From assembly GCA_029204225.1 (NCBI GenBank), contig CM055095.1, positions 27,210,769 through 27,274,768 of the forward strand: 64,000 nucleotides of DNA, in the 5' to 3' direction. The position numbers and the translations under genes are program-made. The notes under the pieces were generated by a model, which was not told the DNA's origin, did not search any database, and worked only from the letters and a program-made list of their open reading frames with translations. Below, one piece after another: positions 37,940-50,034 of the stretch. This DNA is from Diphasiastrum complanatum (Eukaryota > Streptophyta > Lycopodiopsida > Lycopodiales > Lycopodiaceae). Each line of letters opens with the position of its first letter. Within the stretch, counting starts at the first letter, position 1.

Positions 37940-38730
37940 TCTAAAAATGGAGTTGAAAGGATGTTGCTTACTATCTCAATCTAGGATCTAACACTGATGT
38001 TGATCCAACCTATGAAATCTAGCAACAGATGTGAGAACAAATTCTCAACACAGAAAATCAATCTATCTTGAATTTGGATCTTGCTTCAGTCACAAAAAAG
38101 AAGCACATGCAAGTAAGAAGTCTATCTCTCCCACGAGTTTCAAAGAACTGAAAAGCTCTCTAGGAACTTACTTTCAACTCAAACACAATAATTTGTGTGA
38201 AATGAAAAGTCTAAGACCTTAGAACACTCACTTCTATCCAATTCTACTTGATTGACAGTGAAAAATGATGAAATTGGTGAAAAAGACAGATGTGTGTTCA
38301 CTTTGCATATTCCACGAGTTGAGTACCCTCTCAAACTCTTTAATTGCCTAAGACTCTTCTAAAAACAAATCAAATTGGTTTAGAAACTCGAGCAACACAT
38401 TTTACTATCCAAAAAGCTATAGAACATCAAATTTGGATCAAATATAGAGAAGTAGCACTCAATTAATGAGGGCTGATTTCACACGTGTGAGCTCTCTGTC
38501 CGTACAATGCTCTACTAGACCCAGATCAGGCTCGTTTTGATCCACTTATGATCCACAAATAGCTTGTCTCTCAGCGAGTTTGAATCCCTCTCCCAAATCC
38601 GAGTTCCTACAAGCAAAGGTGCTGATGATCTGATGTATACACCCTCACTTCTTCAAAGCATGAAGCTCTGATACCATGTGAAGTTCTTAGCACGTGTGAA
38701 CTTCACCACACACCCTACAGGATCTTACTT
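37940..38730 (-). mobile_element. Inverted copy of the Copia-A LTR end and leader
   Basis: The reverse complement matches 54235-55030 closely, covering the last ~50 bp of the LTR, the primer site (GCTCTGATACCA on plus, 38665-38676) and the ~730-base leader with its CACACGTGTGA palindrome. It breaks off before gag at ~37940 and inside the LTR at ~38730. Confidence 0.82.
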
Positions 38731-38852
38731 AGGTGTTGTGATTGCACAAAATTATTTTGCCACTTATTTCAACTTTATGGAATGTATCATTTTGAATGTA
38801 TCATTTATTTTGTGGCATCACAGTTCTCTGATTTATTCAATTGCACAATTCT

Positions 38853-39410
38853 AGCACGTTCATTGAATAAAGTTGTATGTATACATGTGAGATGACAGTC
38901 CCTGTCTGAAGAATTGAGTCTCTGATCTGTGTTCCTGATTGTAATTGACATAATTTTCTAACGTGCTCTAAAACTATTCGTGTTCTTTAACCATTAATTT
39001 GGACTTAAGTTGTTGAGGACTTCTGTCTAGAAACAAACAGTTTGCGAACACAATTAAAGAATTGCCTGCACAGCCACAAATACATCGAACATTTCACGAT
39101 TCTCCGTTGACACCTTAATCAGCCGGAGTGTAGCACTATTGTGCTACTCTAATAACATCTCATCTGTAAAATGCGTTTCATTCGATTTGATAGAGGCCAG
39201 ATTGTTGTTCTAAAATTATTAATATTACATTCTCCAAACACAAGTAATATTGGTTACTTTTTAATGTCTGTCGACAACCAGAATAACACTCGAAACCACC
39301 TATCATAAATTGTACCAAATACATAACTTTCTAATGCTGTCCTCTGTGGCAACAATACTATTTACTACAAAATCTATATTAACCTTGTTGGTATAGTAGG
39401 ACATATACCA
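38853..39410 (+). repeat. Truncated 5' LTR of the large Gypsy
   Basis: Matches 46896-47448 (TCTAGCACGTTCATTGAATA, GAGATGACAGTCCC, TTGTTGAGGACTTCTGTCTA), ending CATATACCA before the primer site. Homology with the second LTR stops abruptly at 38853. Confidence 0.8.
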
Positions 39411-39485
39411 ATTATTGGCACCGTTGTCGGGGATAGTCTAGGAAAGTTAAAAGAAATATGACACATCCATCTCCATCTCTAGTGT

Positions 39486-41180
39486 ATGTTAGATAGAGAA
39501 TCCCGATTAGAACGATACCGTAAGCTTAGAGAAGAATTTTTACGAAGACAGAGTGAGAGTACTAGTCGAAGAAATCTAGACAAAATCACTGCTCAGTTAC
39601 TTGAACTCCTAATTAACTTTGGTATGGAGGGTCCTACTGCACATTTCACTTCTATCTCAAAAATTAAGTACGATTATTTTAAAGGGACTTCTTCCGATGA
39701 TGCAGATAGCTATGTCTCACAATTTGAGTCAATGCAAATAATGAAGGAACTAACGTAGATAAACTACGAATCTTCCCTGATATGCTAAGAAAGCAGGCGT
39801 GCATATGGTACAGTCAAGTTGAACCAAGCCGTGTAGGAACCCTGTACTACTAAAAGATGCATTTCTGAACCAATTCAGAGAAATCGGTTACAAATCTAGA
39901 ATTCTCGGACGTCTGAACAATGTTTAGAAGAAGAATAAAGAATCCTTTCGCAAATATACACGAAAGGTTAAAAATCTTATAGGAAAACTAATCGGTGTAT
40001 ATCCCGTTGATATGCAGATTTAATGGTTTTTGGCTGGTTTACCACCAAAGATTGATCGGTATTGCAAACAAGGGGACATGACCTCCTTAGCAGCAGTAAT
40101 AGCTAGTGCAAAAAAATTTGAGACCTCGAAACTAGCATGAAAGAGACGCTCAACAAAAAGATCTCGTAAGTCTAAAACTGATGCTAGTGATAGCGATGAT
40201 GATTTAGATTCTAACTCAAGTACCAGTTCTTCAAGCTCGGAGTCCGAATGCAGTGATTCATCAGAATCAGAAGCTGATAAAGGAGAAAGAAAGAATAAAT
40301 GACGAACCAAACGAAAAGACGACACAAAAGTTGTCTAGGATAAGTCATCAACTTCTAAAGTTGAAAAGCTTTGGAAGAGTAATATGGCTGACCTTAATAA
40401 AAAGTTTAATGACTTGAAAGTGCAAATCTCTAAAGTTGCAGACAAAAGACAAAAAGCGTCTTCTTCCAACTCAAGAATGTGGCATACGAAATGTGGAACT
40501 TCTGGACACACTAAGGAAGACTGCACCGCTGTGAATGTCAAATATATTGAAGATCATGCCCAGGAGGTACTTTTTATTTTTCAAAATGATGTGACTACTA
40601 ACTATGTTTAGGGTACTGCAGCATCAGCCCAGCAGGACAGACCCAAGTTCGTCAAGAAGACATAATCCTCCTAAATTTGTTGGACCAGTGAAGTCTCAAA
40701 CCGCGACTAAACCAGTGTCGGGCAACTGGTACAACTGTGGAGAGTCGGGACATTTTTCACCTGACTATCCTCAACCGTGAAAGCCGATTGGTTATGTACT
40801 GCTATGCTCAAATTGCAGAGAACCTGGCCACAAGTATTCTGACTACCCTCAGCCGCAGAAGCTGCGACCCAAATATCAGTATGTAGAAACACCAGTTGTT
40901 ACAGACACGAAAGCGAAGGCTTCGACTGATGCTGTTGTGCAAAGAATTGACGTTATTGAAGGAAAATTGGCGAAGACAGGAAACCAATCCCGACCAAGTG
41001 ACGTGGAGAAGATTTTCAAAGTCACAATGAGAAGCAAAGGCTCCTCAAAACCTGAACAAAAATATTTGACGAAGCGTAGAAAATCCTCGAAGAAGAAATC
41101 TTCTAGCAAGTCAACGAACAAATCTACGACTAAAGAAGATCTTAAAGATGGCCCCGACTGTGACCGCGATGTTGCATAGT
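39486..41180 (+). pseudogene. Gypsy gag region with zinc knuckles
   Basis: A gag-like frame with RLERYRKLREEFLRRQSEST and YDYFKGTSSDDADSYVSQFE starts near 39486; it is interrupted at ~39757 and shifted several times. Zinc-knuckle remnants follow: CGTSGHTKEDC (~40495), CGESGHFSPDY (~40736) and CSNCREPGHKYSDY (~40808); the last two have lost their final Cys to Tyr. A basic Lys/Ser-rich tail runs to ~41179. Confidence 0.72.
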
Positions 41181-41254
41181 TATTTGCAAAAGATATCTCA
41201 GCAAAAGCAAAGGAAATTATCAACACTGAACTTCAGTCAGCTGCTGCAGAGAAG

Positions 41255-41707
41255 GTGGTCACTTTCAAGGAAGGGGATGAAAAAATCACGAAGACTAAAT
41301 TATCTAGTGTTGTTATTAACAAGCCAATCTCGAAATCGAAGACGAAGGACTATGACATCATGAATGATATTGGATGTCTTCGTCCGAACATCACTTTTGA
41401 GCAGTTGTTGGCAGATGACACTTATTATAGAAAGCAACTGAAAGGTTTTTTTGCCCCTAAAAAGAAAAAAAACGTTTCTCTGCCAGAGGCTGGTGTTTTG
41501 TCTATTGATTTAGGTGATCTCGGTGCACCTGAAATTGATGTTACCATTGTGGGGTGCCTAATCGAAAAAGTGCCAATTGATTCTGGTTCCAACGTAAACA
41601 TAATAACAGAAGACACAGCTCATGCTTTGGGGCTGACTAACATTCAACCAACACAGCAAGACATAAAGTTAGCTGTTCGACGTGATAAAAAACTGTTGGA
41701 GAACTGA
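41255..41707 (+). pseudogene. Gypsy protease region
   Basis: A 150-codon frame containing VPIDSGSNVNIITEDTAHAL, the aspartic-protease active site (DSG) with following NI. A frameshift near 41700 precedes weakly recognisable protease end (KPLGLSSYSVLIGRPWL) in another frame. Confidence 0.75.
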
Positions 41708-41946
41708 AGGATGTCACTGTTTACATTCAAGCCAAGCCATTCACAATGAATTTTATAGCTATCAAACCACTCGGTTTGTCATCTTATTCTGTGCTAATTG
41801 GACGGCCCTGGCTTTATCAATCAAACGCAAGTGTTCATTGAAAATCCAGAGAGCTGAGATTTCAGACTGGTGAGACCAATAATTGAGCTAAGCCAGCAGA
41901 GCAAATAATCACCTGGAGGCGTGACAAATATGAAGATGAAACTCCT

Positions 41947-42420
41947 TTGTTTGACAACAGTTTTACCTCAGAAGAATCTTCTTATGCCTTAAATATTTTT
42001 TCCAATGCATCTGACATCAAAGTGCAGTACTTTGAATGTTATGAGAATGCTGACGAAGAAGAATTCTTCGATGCTTGCAACGCTGAAGCGGATGTTTTGA
42101 TTGAAGAAATTGAAGTTGCAGACATGAACTCGAAAGAGTCTGATAATTCGAGTGATGAATCTGGACACGAATTTGGTAACAAGAACCAGGCTGATGACAA
42201 GAATACATCTATTGAGTCAACCATGCGCAAAATTCATGGCCATACCAAGGCCAGTATGACAGAAGGTATTATATTACCAGATTCTACTGAACTAATTGAA
42301 CTTGCACCGGTAGATTTGTGCATGTTTCGAAGTCACTTGGAGAATCGGAGTTGGCGGAATTCACTGAATTATCGAAGGAGTATCAAGATGTTTTTGCCTG
42401 GTCGTTCGACGATTTGAAGG
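41947..42420 (+). pseudogene. Acidic linker between protease and RT
   Basis: A frame rich in Asp/Glu/Ser (DEEEFFDACNAEADVLIEEI, NSSDESGHEF) between protease and reverse transcriptase. It holds no catalytic motif. A neighbouring frame from 42318 reads ELAEFTELSKEYQDVFAWSF, the usual sequence just before Gypsy RT. Confidence 0.6.
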
Positions 42421-42450
42421 GTATACCTGCAGAATTCGGAGGGCACTGTA

Positions 42451-43770
42451 TTGATCTTAAGGAAGATGATGTACATGTACGACAGAGACATTATCGTCTC
42501 AATCCCAAGTACTCCCTCTAAGGACAAACTCAACAAGCACCTTAAGGTAGGTATTATCTATCCCATCCTAAGCAATGAATGGGTTTTACCCATTGTTGTC
42601 GTCCCAAAGAAGAAGACTGACAAAATACAAATATGCCAGGATTTCCGCAAACTCAATGCTGCCACAAGGAAGGACCATCATTCTCTGCCCTTCACTGATT
42701 CCATCTTAGATCATGTTGCTGGTCAAGAGCGTTACAGTTTCTGTGACGGATTTTCTGGCTGGTTATAATCAGGTTGGAGTGCAAAAGGAGGAATGTTAAA
42801 AGACCACATTCACTATGGATTGGGGTACTTATGCCTACAACAAAATGCCCTTTGGTCTTTGTAACACACCAGCTACTTTTCAGCGAATCATGATGTTAAT
42901 TCTGCTGCCTTCCTAAGAACTTTTTTTGAAATATTTATTGATGATTTCTGTGTATATAGTAATATCAAGACACACCTGCAGAAGCTGAAATTAACATTGC
43001 AATGGTGTCGAGATACTTGTTTATCCCTTCATTCAGAAAAATGTTTTTCGGTATGAAAGAAGGAATATTACTTGGACACGGGATATCTAACAGAGGAATA
43101 GAAGTCGACAAAGATAAAGTCTAGCTTATAAAGAATCTCCAGACACCAACCAATTTACATGAACTAAGAGCTTTCTTAGGTCATGTCGGTTATTATCAGA
43201 GATTTATTCTAAATCATGCTTCTATTGCTGCCTCTCTAACTCATCTACTCAAGAAACAAGTGGAATACTTGTGGATGAATGAACAGCGGAAAGCATTCGA
43301 AGAACTTAAGCAAAGGTTGATCAATGCTCCTATTTTGAGACCACCAAACTGGGCTATTTTCTTTCATAGTTATGTTGATGTTTCTGCATTTGCTATTGGC
43401 ATTTGTCTGACGTAGAAGGACAACCAGAAGAAGGATCATCCCATTTACTATGTGAGTCGACAGCTCAGTGCCTCAGAGAAGAATTATTTAGCCACAGAAA
43501 GGGAAGCACTTGGCATGATTTTCATTGTTAAGAAATCTCGGCATTATTTGCTGGGATAAGCATTTATTTTTCATGTTAATCACTATGCTCTAAAGTATCT
43601 TGTAAATAAACCAGATCTATTAGGACGAATTGCTCGATGGGTTCTACTTCTGCAAGAATTCACTTATCAAGTAGAACTTTGCCAAGGAAAGTATCATACA
43701 AATGTTGATTATCTATCGCGACTCAACACTGGAAAAATTGAAGAACCAATTGATGATGATTGACGAACAT
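42451..43770 (+). pseudogene. Gypsy reverse transcriptase and RNase H (broken)
   Basis: RT motifs in order, in several frames: WVLPIVVVPKKKTDKIQICQ, DFRKLNAATRKDHHSLPF, YSFCDGFSGW, MPFGLCNTPATFQRIM, and FFEIFIDDFCVYS where the usual catalytic F/YLDD reads FIDD. GHVGYYQRFI and the RNase H segment (YYVSRQLSASEKNYLATERE) follow, then the end of RNase H (YHTNVDYLSRL). Stops lie near 42767, 42800, 43121, 43415 and 43556. Confidence 0.85.
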
Positions 43771-44331
43771 CTATTTGAAATTTCTTCCACCAATTCGATA
43801 TATTTTGATATCATTACTTATCTCAAGGATCAGAGATATCCGGATGGTTATGATTTGGAGCAAAAGACAGTTTTTCAATATAAAGTAGCACCTTATACGA
43901 TTATTAACAATATCTTGTACAAACTTGGTGCTGATCATCAGCTACGAAGATGTCTCGAAACAACAGATATTAAAAAGGTTGTTCAAGCCTTACATTTAGA
44001 AGATCCTGGAGGACAATTTGCTTTGAAGAATACTGTAAATAAGATATTGACTGCCAAGTATTGGTGGCCAACAATGTTCAAGGATGTATCAATTTCTATT
44101 CGTTCGTGCGATCCATGCCAAAGATCTGGTAAGCCTACGAAGGAAATGAATTGGTTGTTGACACCAATCCTGCCTCTTGCACCATTTGAGAAGTGGGGGA
44201 TTGACTTTGTCAGTCCAATCAAACCTGTGACCCGACATACTAAATGTCGTTATATTCTAGTTGTAACAAATTATGCTACAAAGAACGTTGAACCAGAGGC
44301 GACGAAACGAAACGATGTGAAAATTTTATAG
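43702..44331 (+). pseudogene. Gypsy integrase, N-terminal part only
   Basis: The frame contains the zinc-binding region (ALHLEDPGGQFALKNTVNKI, YWWPTMFKDV, CDPCQRSGKPTK) and the first catalytic Asp in FEKWGIDFVSPI. The sequence diverges after NYATKNVEPEAT, so the second Asp and the Glu are absent here. The first ~25 codons overlap the RNase H end in another frame. Confidence 0.8.
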
Positions 44332-44796
44332 TATCATTTCGAGTAGGATCCTCCGAGAAGGTTTCGCGAAACTTTCTAGAATCTTTCTAGCATATTTTTG
44401 AAAATCTCTCGAGAATCTCTCGACCTAAAGATGATGGCCACGTGAACATTATTCACGCGTGTGTATATCGACATATCAAAACGGATATTGTTTCTTATTT
44501 ATTTATTTCTTTTCTTTTCACAAACGGTCTTCCGTCATTACGATCGATTTGTCAAATCATAGTTTGAAACCATGAGCCATGCACGTCCTCCATAAATGGA
44601 AATGACAGATGTCATGTCACCATGCCACATCATCATCCCTTCCACACCGCTATTGCATATCATTGTTATTTTCATTTTGCTTCCTTACACTTTCTTCCTA
44701 CGATTACATGCTTTTTTGCGCTCACTCTCTTTGTGATTAAAGCGATCTTTTGCACCCTATTGCGATCTACGGAGCTATCGTCAATCATTCGATGCA
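44332..44796. other. Spacer between integrase and the accessory ORF
   Basis: ~465 bp with TCTAGAATCT/CTCGAGAATCTCTCG-type short repeats near 44376-44425 and a CACGTG near 44440. It may hold a splice acceptor or promoter for the downstream ORF, but none can be pinpointed. Confidence 0.35.
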
Positions 44797-46495
44797 ATGG
44801 CTTCTGGATCGAGCTCTAGCTCTACTATCATTTGGAAAGTACACGCAGGAATCCGCCTTGCATCCATTCAGTCCTTCTTGGATCGATGCAGGTTGGGTGA
44901 TCTGAAAGTGATCCTTCCATCATCCTATCTGAAGTTAGTACTGAATTTGTGATTTCCATCCACTCAATCTCTGAAGTGGACTTCAAAGTACATGTGCGAG
45001 ACAAATTTTTCACCATTACTGAAGACCTGTTCTACACAGTTCTCGGATTACCATTGGATGGAAATATTGTTTCTATGAACAAAGATTCTGTGGATGAAGC
45101 GGCCCACTTTCTAAACAGCTGTTTCGTACCCACAAAGGGGTACAAAATCTCAATGATCAGAGATACCACATTTAAGCTGTTCTATAAATATGCCAATCAA
45201 GCAATATTTTTTGACAAATGCGGATGCGACAATTTCAGTCCAAAATTTTGGTTATATATTGGATGCATTAGCTGGAAATCCAGTTTGCTTCGGTGTGATT
45301 ACATACAAGGCTTTTTTACGGTGAATCAAACACCAAAAGTTTTCTGGAGTCGGAGCACATGTTTCTCGATTGTGCGCTCATTTTGAAATTCTAACTGAAC
45401 AAGAACAAACCATGCTGACTGGAAGAATGTTGGCTCCAAAGCCAATTGATCTTTCTAGCCTCCTGACCGTGCCTATTCCAGTTACATCAGATGCTGCACC
45501 AACAGTCGAAGTAGCAACTACCACTGCTATGGAGATTGATGTTGCACCATCCCAATCAGATACAGTTCCAGCCGTGGCTATGGATATAGATGGAGTTGCT
45601 GCTTCTGTTGATCCTTCAAAGCTAGCATCTGCTTCCACATCCCAAAAACAGCAGAGTGCATCTACCTCAGATGATGATGCAACTCAATCCGATACATCAG
45701 AAAAGGCATGAGTAGCTACTGAAGGCGACACTAGGGCACCTGTTGAAGATGAAGATGAACCAGACAATCAGCCCCAGTGGTTTCGTACCATGACCGAAAG
45801 AGCCAAGAATTTAGTGGCTGAAGTCTGTGAGTTTGACAAATATCACCAAAAGCTCACCATGGAGTTTGTCAACTCAGAAAGAAGATGCCAAGACTCTCTA
45901 AAGGCGTCCTACGAGAAGATCAATTCGCTCGAATCAGACAACTCGAAACTAATTGAACGAAATCATTCTCTTGAAACACAGCTTCAGACTCTAATAAATG
46001 AAGCTGATTCTTTGAAGAAGACAAAAAGACGATTGAGGCCAAGTCTGACAATTTTCAGACTCAAAATAATTCTTTGAAGCAACAACTTTTGGCTGCAAAT
46101 CAACACAACGTCGCTCTCCAAAAATATTTATAGGAGGAGCGAATGACGCGAATAAAGACAGAAGCTACTTTACCAATGCAGAGTCAGTCACAGTCGACCT
46201 CACGAAGCTGAACCAGCTCCAAGTCCAGATGCTCAAAAATTTTCGAGTCGAGTTCTTGCAATCGCTCGAGGATGTGAAGGCTCTTGTCGAGGAAGAGTTG
46301 ACTGAGCTGAAGGAGCTGTCTAGTAAAGCCACCCCATCTTACAGTGGGCCCGATTCACACAAAGAATACCTTCAGGCCCTGCTCCGCATTGATGACCTCA
46401 CACAGCAAATCCAAGTTGTGTCTGCCTGTTCCGAAGCCTCAGATCATCCAGAGTATCTGGAGGCAGTCGCGAAGATTGACAAGCCTTCAATCTAA
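44797..46495 (+). pseudogene. Gypsy accessory ORF downstream of pol (coiled coil)
   Basis: An ATG at 44797 opens MASGSSSSSTIIWKVHAGIR, with a stop at 44950. A shifted frame continues with DFKVHVRDKFFTITEDLFYT, which resembles the plant-transposon-protein type domain found in some Gypsy elements. Then come an Ala/Thr/Ser-rich acidic linker (45370-45711), a Lys/Glu/Gln heptad-like region (ESDNSKLIERNHSLETQLQ, about 45790-46130) and a final helical segment (46229-46495). It sits between integrase and the 3' LTR, the position of env-like ORFs, but I see no signal peptide or membrane segment. Function unknown. Confidence 0.6.
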
Positions 46496-46544
46496 TTGTT
46501 AACTAGACCCTTTTGTAGGAGCAACGCAACTGTTGTTTTAGAGG

Positions 46545-47448
46545 TGTGTTTGTTCGTCCCGTAGAACATATATTGATCTCACACTTCAGTCTCGAGCATC
46601 GAGAGAGAAGAGTTTATGCATATGTAAGAGGTTGAAGAAGTGAATAGAGTGCTGAGAGTTATTCTCCCTTATCTCTGTTCTCCGCACTGTTGAGTGTGAG
46701 TGATCCTGAGTCTACTAGCAATCTCTAACGCATTACATGAATTACTCTCTGATCAGATAGACTCTCTAGTGCATTACAGTCGTTTGTTGTGTATTTGTAA
46801 AGCATGCTCTAAAGAACCGTCTTAAAATTATCTTATTCGTCTATCGTGAATACTTTCTTTTTGGCACTCGAATAACGACTAACTTTGGTACAGTCTAGCA
46901 CGTTTATTGAATAAAGCTATATGAATACATATGAGATGACAGTCCCAGTCTGAAGAATTGAGTCTTTGATCTATGTTCCTTATTGTAATTGACATAAGTT
47001 TTTAACGTACTCTAAAACTATTCGTGTCCTTTATCCACTGATTTGGACTTAAGTTGTTGAGGACTTCTGTCTAGAAATGAACAGTTCGCGAACGCGATTA
47101 ATTAATTGTTTGCACAGCCATGAACACATCGAACATTTCTCGATTCTCTATTGACACCTTAATTAGCCGGTAGCACTATTGTGCTACTCTGATAACATCT
47201 CATCTAGAGAAGGTATTTCATTTGATTTGATAGAGGCCAAATTGTTGTTTTGAATTATTAACATTACATTTCCCAAACACAAGTAATACTGGTTACTTTT
47301 TAATGCTGTCGACAACCATAATAACACTTGAAACTACTTATCATAAATTGTACCAAATACATAACTTTCTAACGTTGTCCTCTGTGGGAACAATACTATT
47401 TACTACAAAATCTATATTAACCTTGTTGGTATAGTACAATATATATCA
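46545..47448 (+). repeat. Second LTR of the large Gypsy
   Basis: The last ~550 bp match 38853-39410. The start is inferred from a TGTTTGTTCG preceded by a purine-rich TTTTAGAGGTG and is uncertain. It ends ATATATCA, six bases before a second primer site. Confidence 0.7.
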
Positions 47449-47453
47449 AATTT

Positions 47454-47604
47454 TGGAGCCGTTTTCGGGGATAGTCTAGGAAAGTTATAAGAAATCTGAC
47501 ACATCCATCTCCATCTCTAGTATATGTCAGATAGAGAATCCCGATTAGAACGATACCGTAAGCTTAGAGAGGAATTTTTACGAAGACAGAGTGAGAGTAC
47601 TAGA
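47454..47604 (+). repeat. Duplicate Gypsy primer site and leader after the second LTR
   Basis: This matches 39416-39563 almost base for base, including CACATCCATCTCCATCTCTA and the start of gag (AGAGAATCCCGATTAGAACG). Similarity stops sharply at ~47604. Confidence 0.85.
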
Positions 47605-47966
47605 TAGATTCCAAAATTTCCATCCAACACGAAGTAGAGTAGGTGAAGATGAGTACCAAACCTAATAAATCCAGCCCTCTTGAGTCCATAAAAAACCTCA
47701 ATAAGCTCACCAATGAGATCTCCCTTGCCTTGAAGAAATTGCCTCTCGATTTGCTCCATGTAGTCTTCTCCAACCAACCTTTTGCCATCTTGATCATGAG
47801 TGATCAATTCACAATCATATAATCCTTTGAGTTGATGAAAAGATGTGAGATCCATGGAGCCTTGGATCTTCCCAAGAACCAATCTTCCATTGCTCTTTCC
47901 TTCATAAGACTCCCTCTTAATGATTGCATCATAAGAAGTAGAAATCTCAAGAACATTAGAAGCCAT
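47605..47966 (-). pseudogene. Unrecognised ORF fragment inside element B
   Basis: An ATG at 47966 opens MASNVLEISTSYDAIIKRES and runs ~120 codons to the junction at 47605, where Gypsy leader begins. The segment GKIQGSMDLTSFHQLKGLYD is followed by ELITHDQDGKRLVGEDYMEQ. It lacks the Copia gag motifs I would expect after the leader. It could be an element-specific protein or captured host sequence; I do not recognise it. Confidence 0.3.
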
Positions 47967-49024
47967 GAAAAAAATGATTAGTACCTTCAACATAAGGATG
48001 ATTGAAGTACTCTATTTTTTCAAACAAGAACTTCTACTCAATGATTTAGGTGATGACTCATATGATAATGATTCTCCCTCACTATCATTCACAATGACAT
48101 CATTCAAAGTACATCCTACTTTGAACTCTTCACATACTTCCTTTCTTCTTGACTCGTGAATATCTCCCTCACCAAGTCTCTTGATAGAACCATTTGATCT
48201 ACTCTCTTTATGAAGAAATGTGACTCCACTTGCTGCAAAAAATAAAAATCATCTAAATCCATTAAGCCAAGTGTGAAATCGGAATTGATCAAGTATATAA
48301 CCCTATATTGAGTTTTGACCTACAAAAGATCAATTCTACACATGCAAAAATGTTGATTTTTGAGTAGAAATCAATCTGCGCATGCTCTAGCATTGGTGAC
48401 TCCTCCAAATCCTTGCTAAATATGGCTGATCCTTTCATAACCTGAAACACAAGAGCTCTGATACCATGTGAAGGATTTCAGATCATTCAAGATCCAATCC
48501 ATGTCCCTGATCTTTGGTTACAATAAGGAGCAAGCCAACAATCCTGACAATGCAGAAAAAACAGCATCTACATACAAAATGAGATGCAAACTCTAAGAGA
48601 TACTGATCAAACATGAACCACAACATAAAATATGTTTGGTGTCTGTAAATTATATTACCCTACTGTATTTCACACGTGTGAAACTGAATATAGCAATAAA
48701 TGATCATTCTACACACAAGATTGCAATATATCACCAAGATAGTGCACCAATGAGTAGTAGAACCCAAAGAGAACCATGTATAATGATGAAATGAGAGAGA
48801 GAAGAGAGAAGATGTGTATCTCCACGAGTTACATCCTTTTATAGAGTGTCCAAACCCTATTTGGCCACTTGGCTTTCCCTCCAGAATGTAAACCCTACTA
48901 TTTTTGGGTCTATATTCAATGTACCCAAAGTTCAAATTTGAATCTCTCTCAAACTCGACTACCAACTTTTTCACACTTTCAAAAAGTGTTTATTGAATGT
49001 ATCTTAAACTAATATAACTTCAAA
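47605..49024 (-). mobile_element. Inverted 5' end of retroelement B
   Basis: Minus orientation: LTR 49024-48469, truncated at its outer end, then primer site TGGTATCAGAGC (48466-48455 on the minus strand), then ~850 bp of leader/internal DNA. The LTR is the reverse complement of 57475-58040. Confidence 0.8.
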
Positions 49025-49097
49025 ATGAAATAACCACGAAATTCAAGACTGCTGAAAACTTCAAGCGAAGAACAATAGCAAGGGACAGTCGAATCAA

Positions 49098-49640
49098 GTG
49101 GCAAATGTAGCTATAGAAGCTCCACAGCCTATTCAAGAAGCAGATCATGATGCCTTCATGACCAACCATCAAGAAGCATCTGGCGACAGTTCTTGGTTCT
49201 TGGATTCCGGAGCCACTCAGCACATGACTAGCCTCATTGGCTGTTTCGAGTCCTATATACCTTACAGTACCCAGAAGTTCGTTCACCTTGGTGACAATAG
49301 CACACAAGCTATCAAAGGTGAAGGCACTGTAAGATTAAGCTTTGCAAATGATCAATCTAAGCTACTCTCTAAAGTCTTGTATGTACCAAATTTATCTACA
49401 AATCTGCTCTTTGTAAGCAGAATCACAGATTTAGGACATAGAGTGGAGTTCGAATGTGATCAGTGTAAAGTAACTGATAGGACTGGCAAGATTCTAGCAC
49501 TTGGAAAGAGCCATGGATACTTGTATAAATTAAGTCATTGCTTTTCTGCCTCTAGTCAGGCTCTCGGTACTTCAATTCATACAAATAAAGGCTTACTTTG
49601 GCATTATAGACTTGGTCATTTAAATCATGTTGTTGTATAA
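49098..49640 (+). pseudogene. Copia-C protease and GAG-pre-integrase
   Basis: The frame carries SSWFLDSGATQHMTSLIGCF (protease DSGA), VLYVPNLSTNLLFVSRITDL and LLWHYRLGHLNH (pre-integrase). A TAA at ~49638 and the insert follow directly. Confidence 0.85.
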
Positions 49641-49669
49641 CGAATGTCTAGACAATCTATTGTAAAGCC

Positions 49670-50012
49670 ATACATAAGCATAAAAGGATTGAATCTGGTG
49701 GCAAAATGCTTTGCACTATTGTGCGTGAACTCAACCATTGGGAGATACTTTTTCAATTAGACTGTCGGTGAGAAACATTTTCTCTAAACATATCTTCCAA
49801 CATCTAATTGATACGTTCTATCTGCCCATCAGATTTTGGGTGATCTGAAGAACTAAGACTAAGGGTTCTTCAAATACTAACCACCAGAATTTGCCAATGA
49901 ATTTGAAATTACGGTAACTAAAAATATCATTTAGCAAGCCATACAATCTGAACAACTTTTCAACGAAAAATTGGGCTAGTTCAGATGCCTTGAGAGTTAA
50001 TTTAGTTGGCAT
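49670..50012 (-). pseudogene. Gypsy integrase scrap (minus)
   Basis: The minus strand reads MPTKLTLKASELAQFFVEKL, FRLYGLLNDIFSYRNFKFIG and KFW. A frameshift follows, then SSDHPKSDGQIERIN and PMVEFTHNSAKHFATRFNPF. These match the Gypsy integrase core (..F.LHG.P..I.SDRD..F...FW, HPQTDGQ.ER.N, EFAYN). Confidence 0.8.
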
Positions 50013-50034
50013 AAATTACACCATTTGTAGAAAA

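Larger units (their letters stand above)
38853..47604 (+). mobile_element. Large degenerate Gypsy element with tandem second LTR and leader
   Basis: A truncated 5' LTR (38853-39410) precedes a tRNA-Asp-type primer site TGGCACCGTTGTCGGGGA (39416-39433). Then come gag, protease, reverse transcriptase, RNase H and integrase in Ty3 order, an extra ORF region (44797-46495), and a second LTR (about 46545-47448). The second LTR is followed by another primer site (47454-47471) and a second copy of the leader to 47604. The primer type and RT motifs (KDH..LPF.D..LD.VAG) suggest an OTA (Athila/Tat) Gypsy; this is inference. All genes carry stops or shifts. Confidence 0.85.

Noticed and set aside
44949..46495. 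Envelope glycoprotein gene of the Gypsy element
   Set aside because: Position fits, but no signal peptide, membrane segment or cysteine pattern is visible; sequence looks soluble and coiled-coil.
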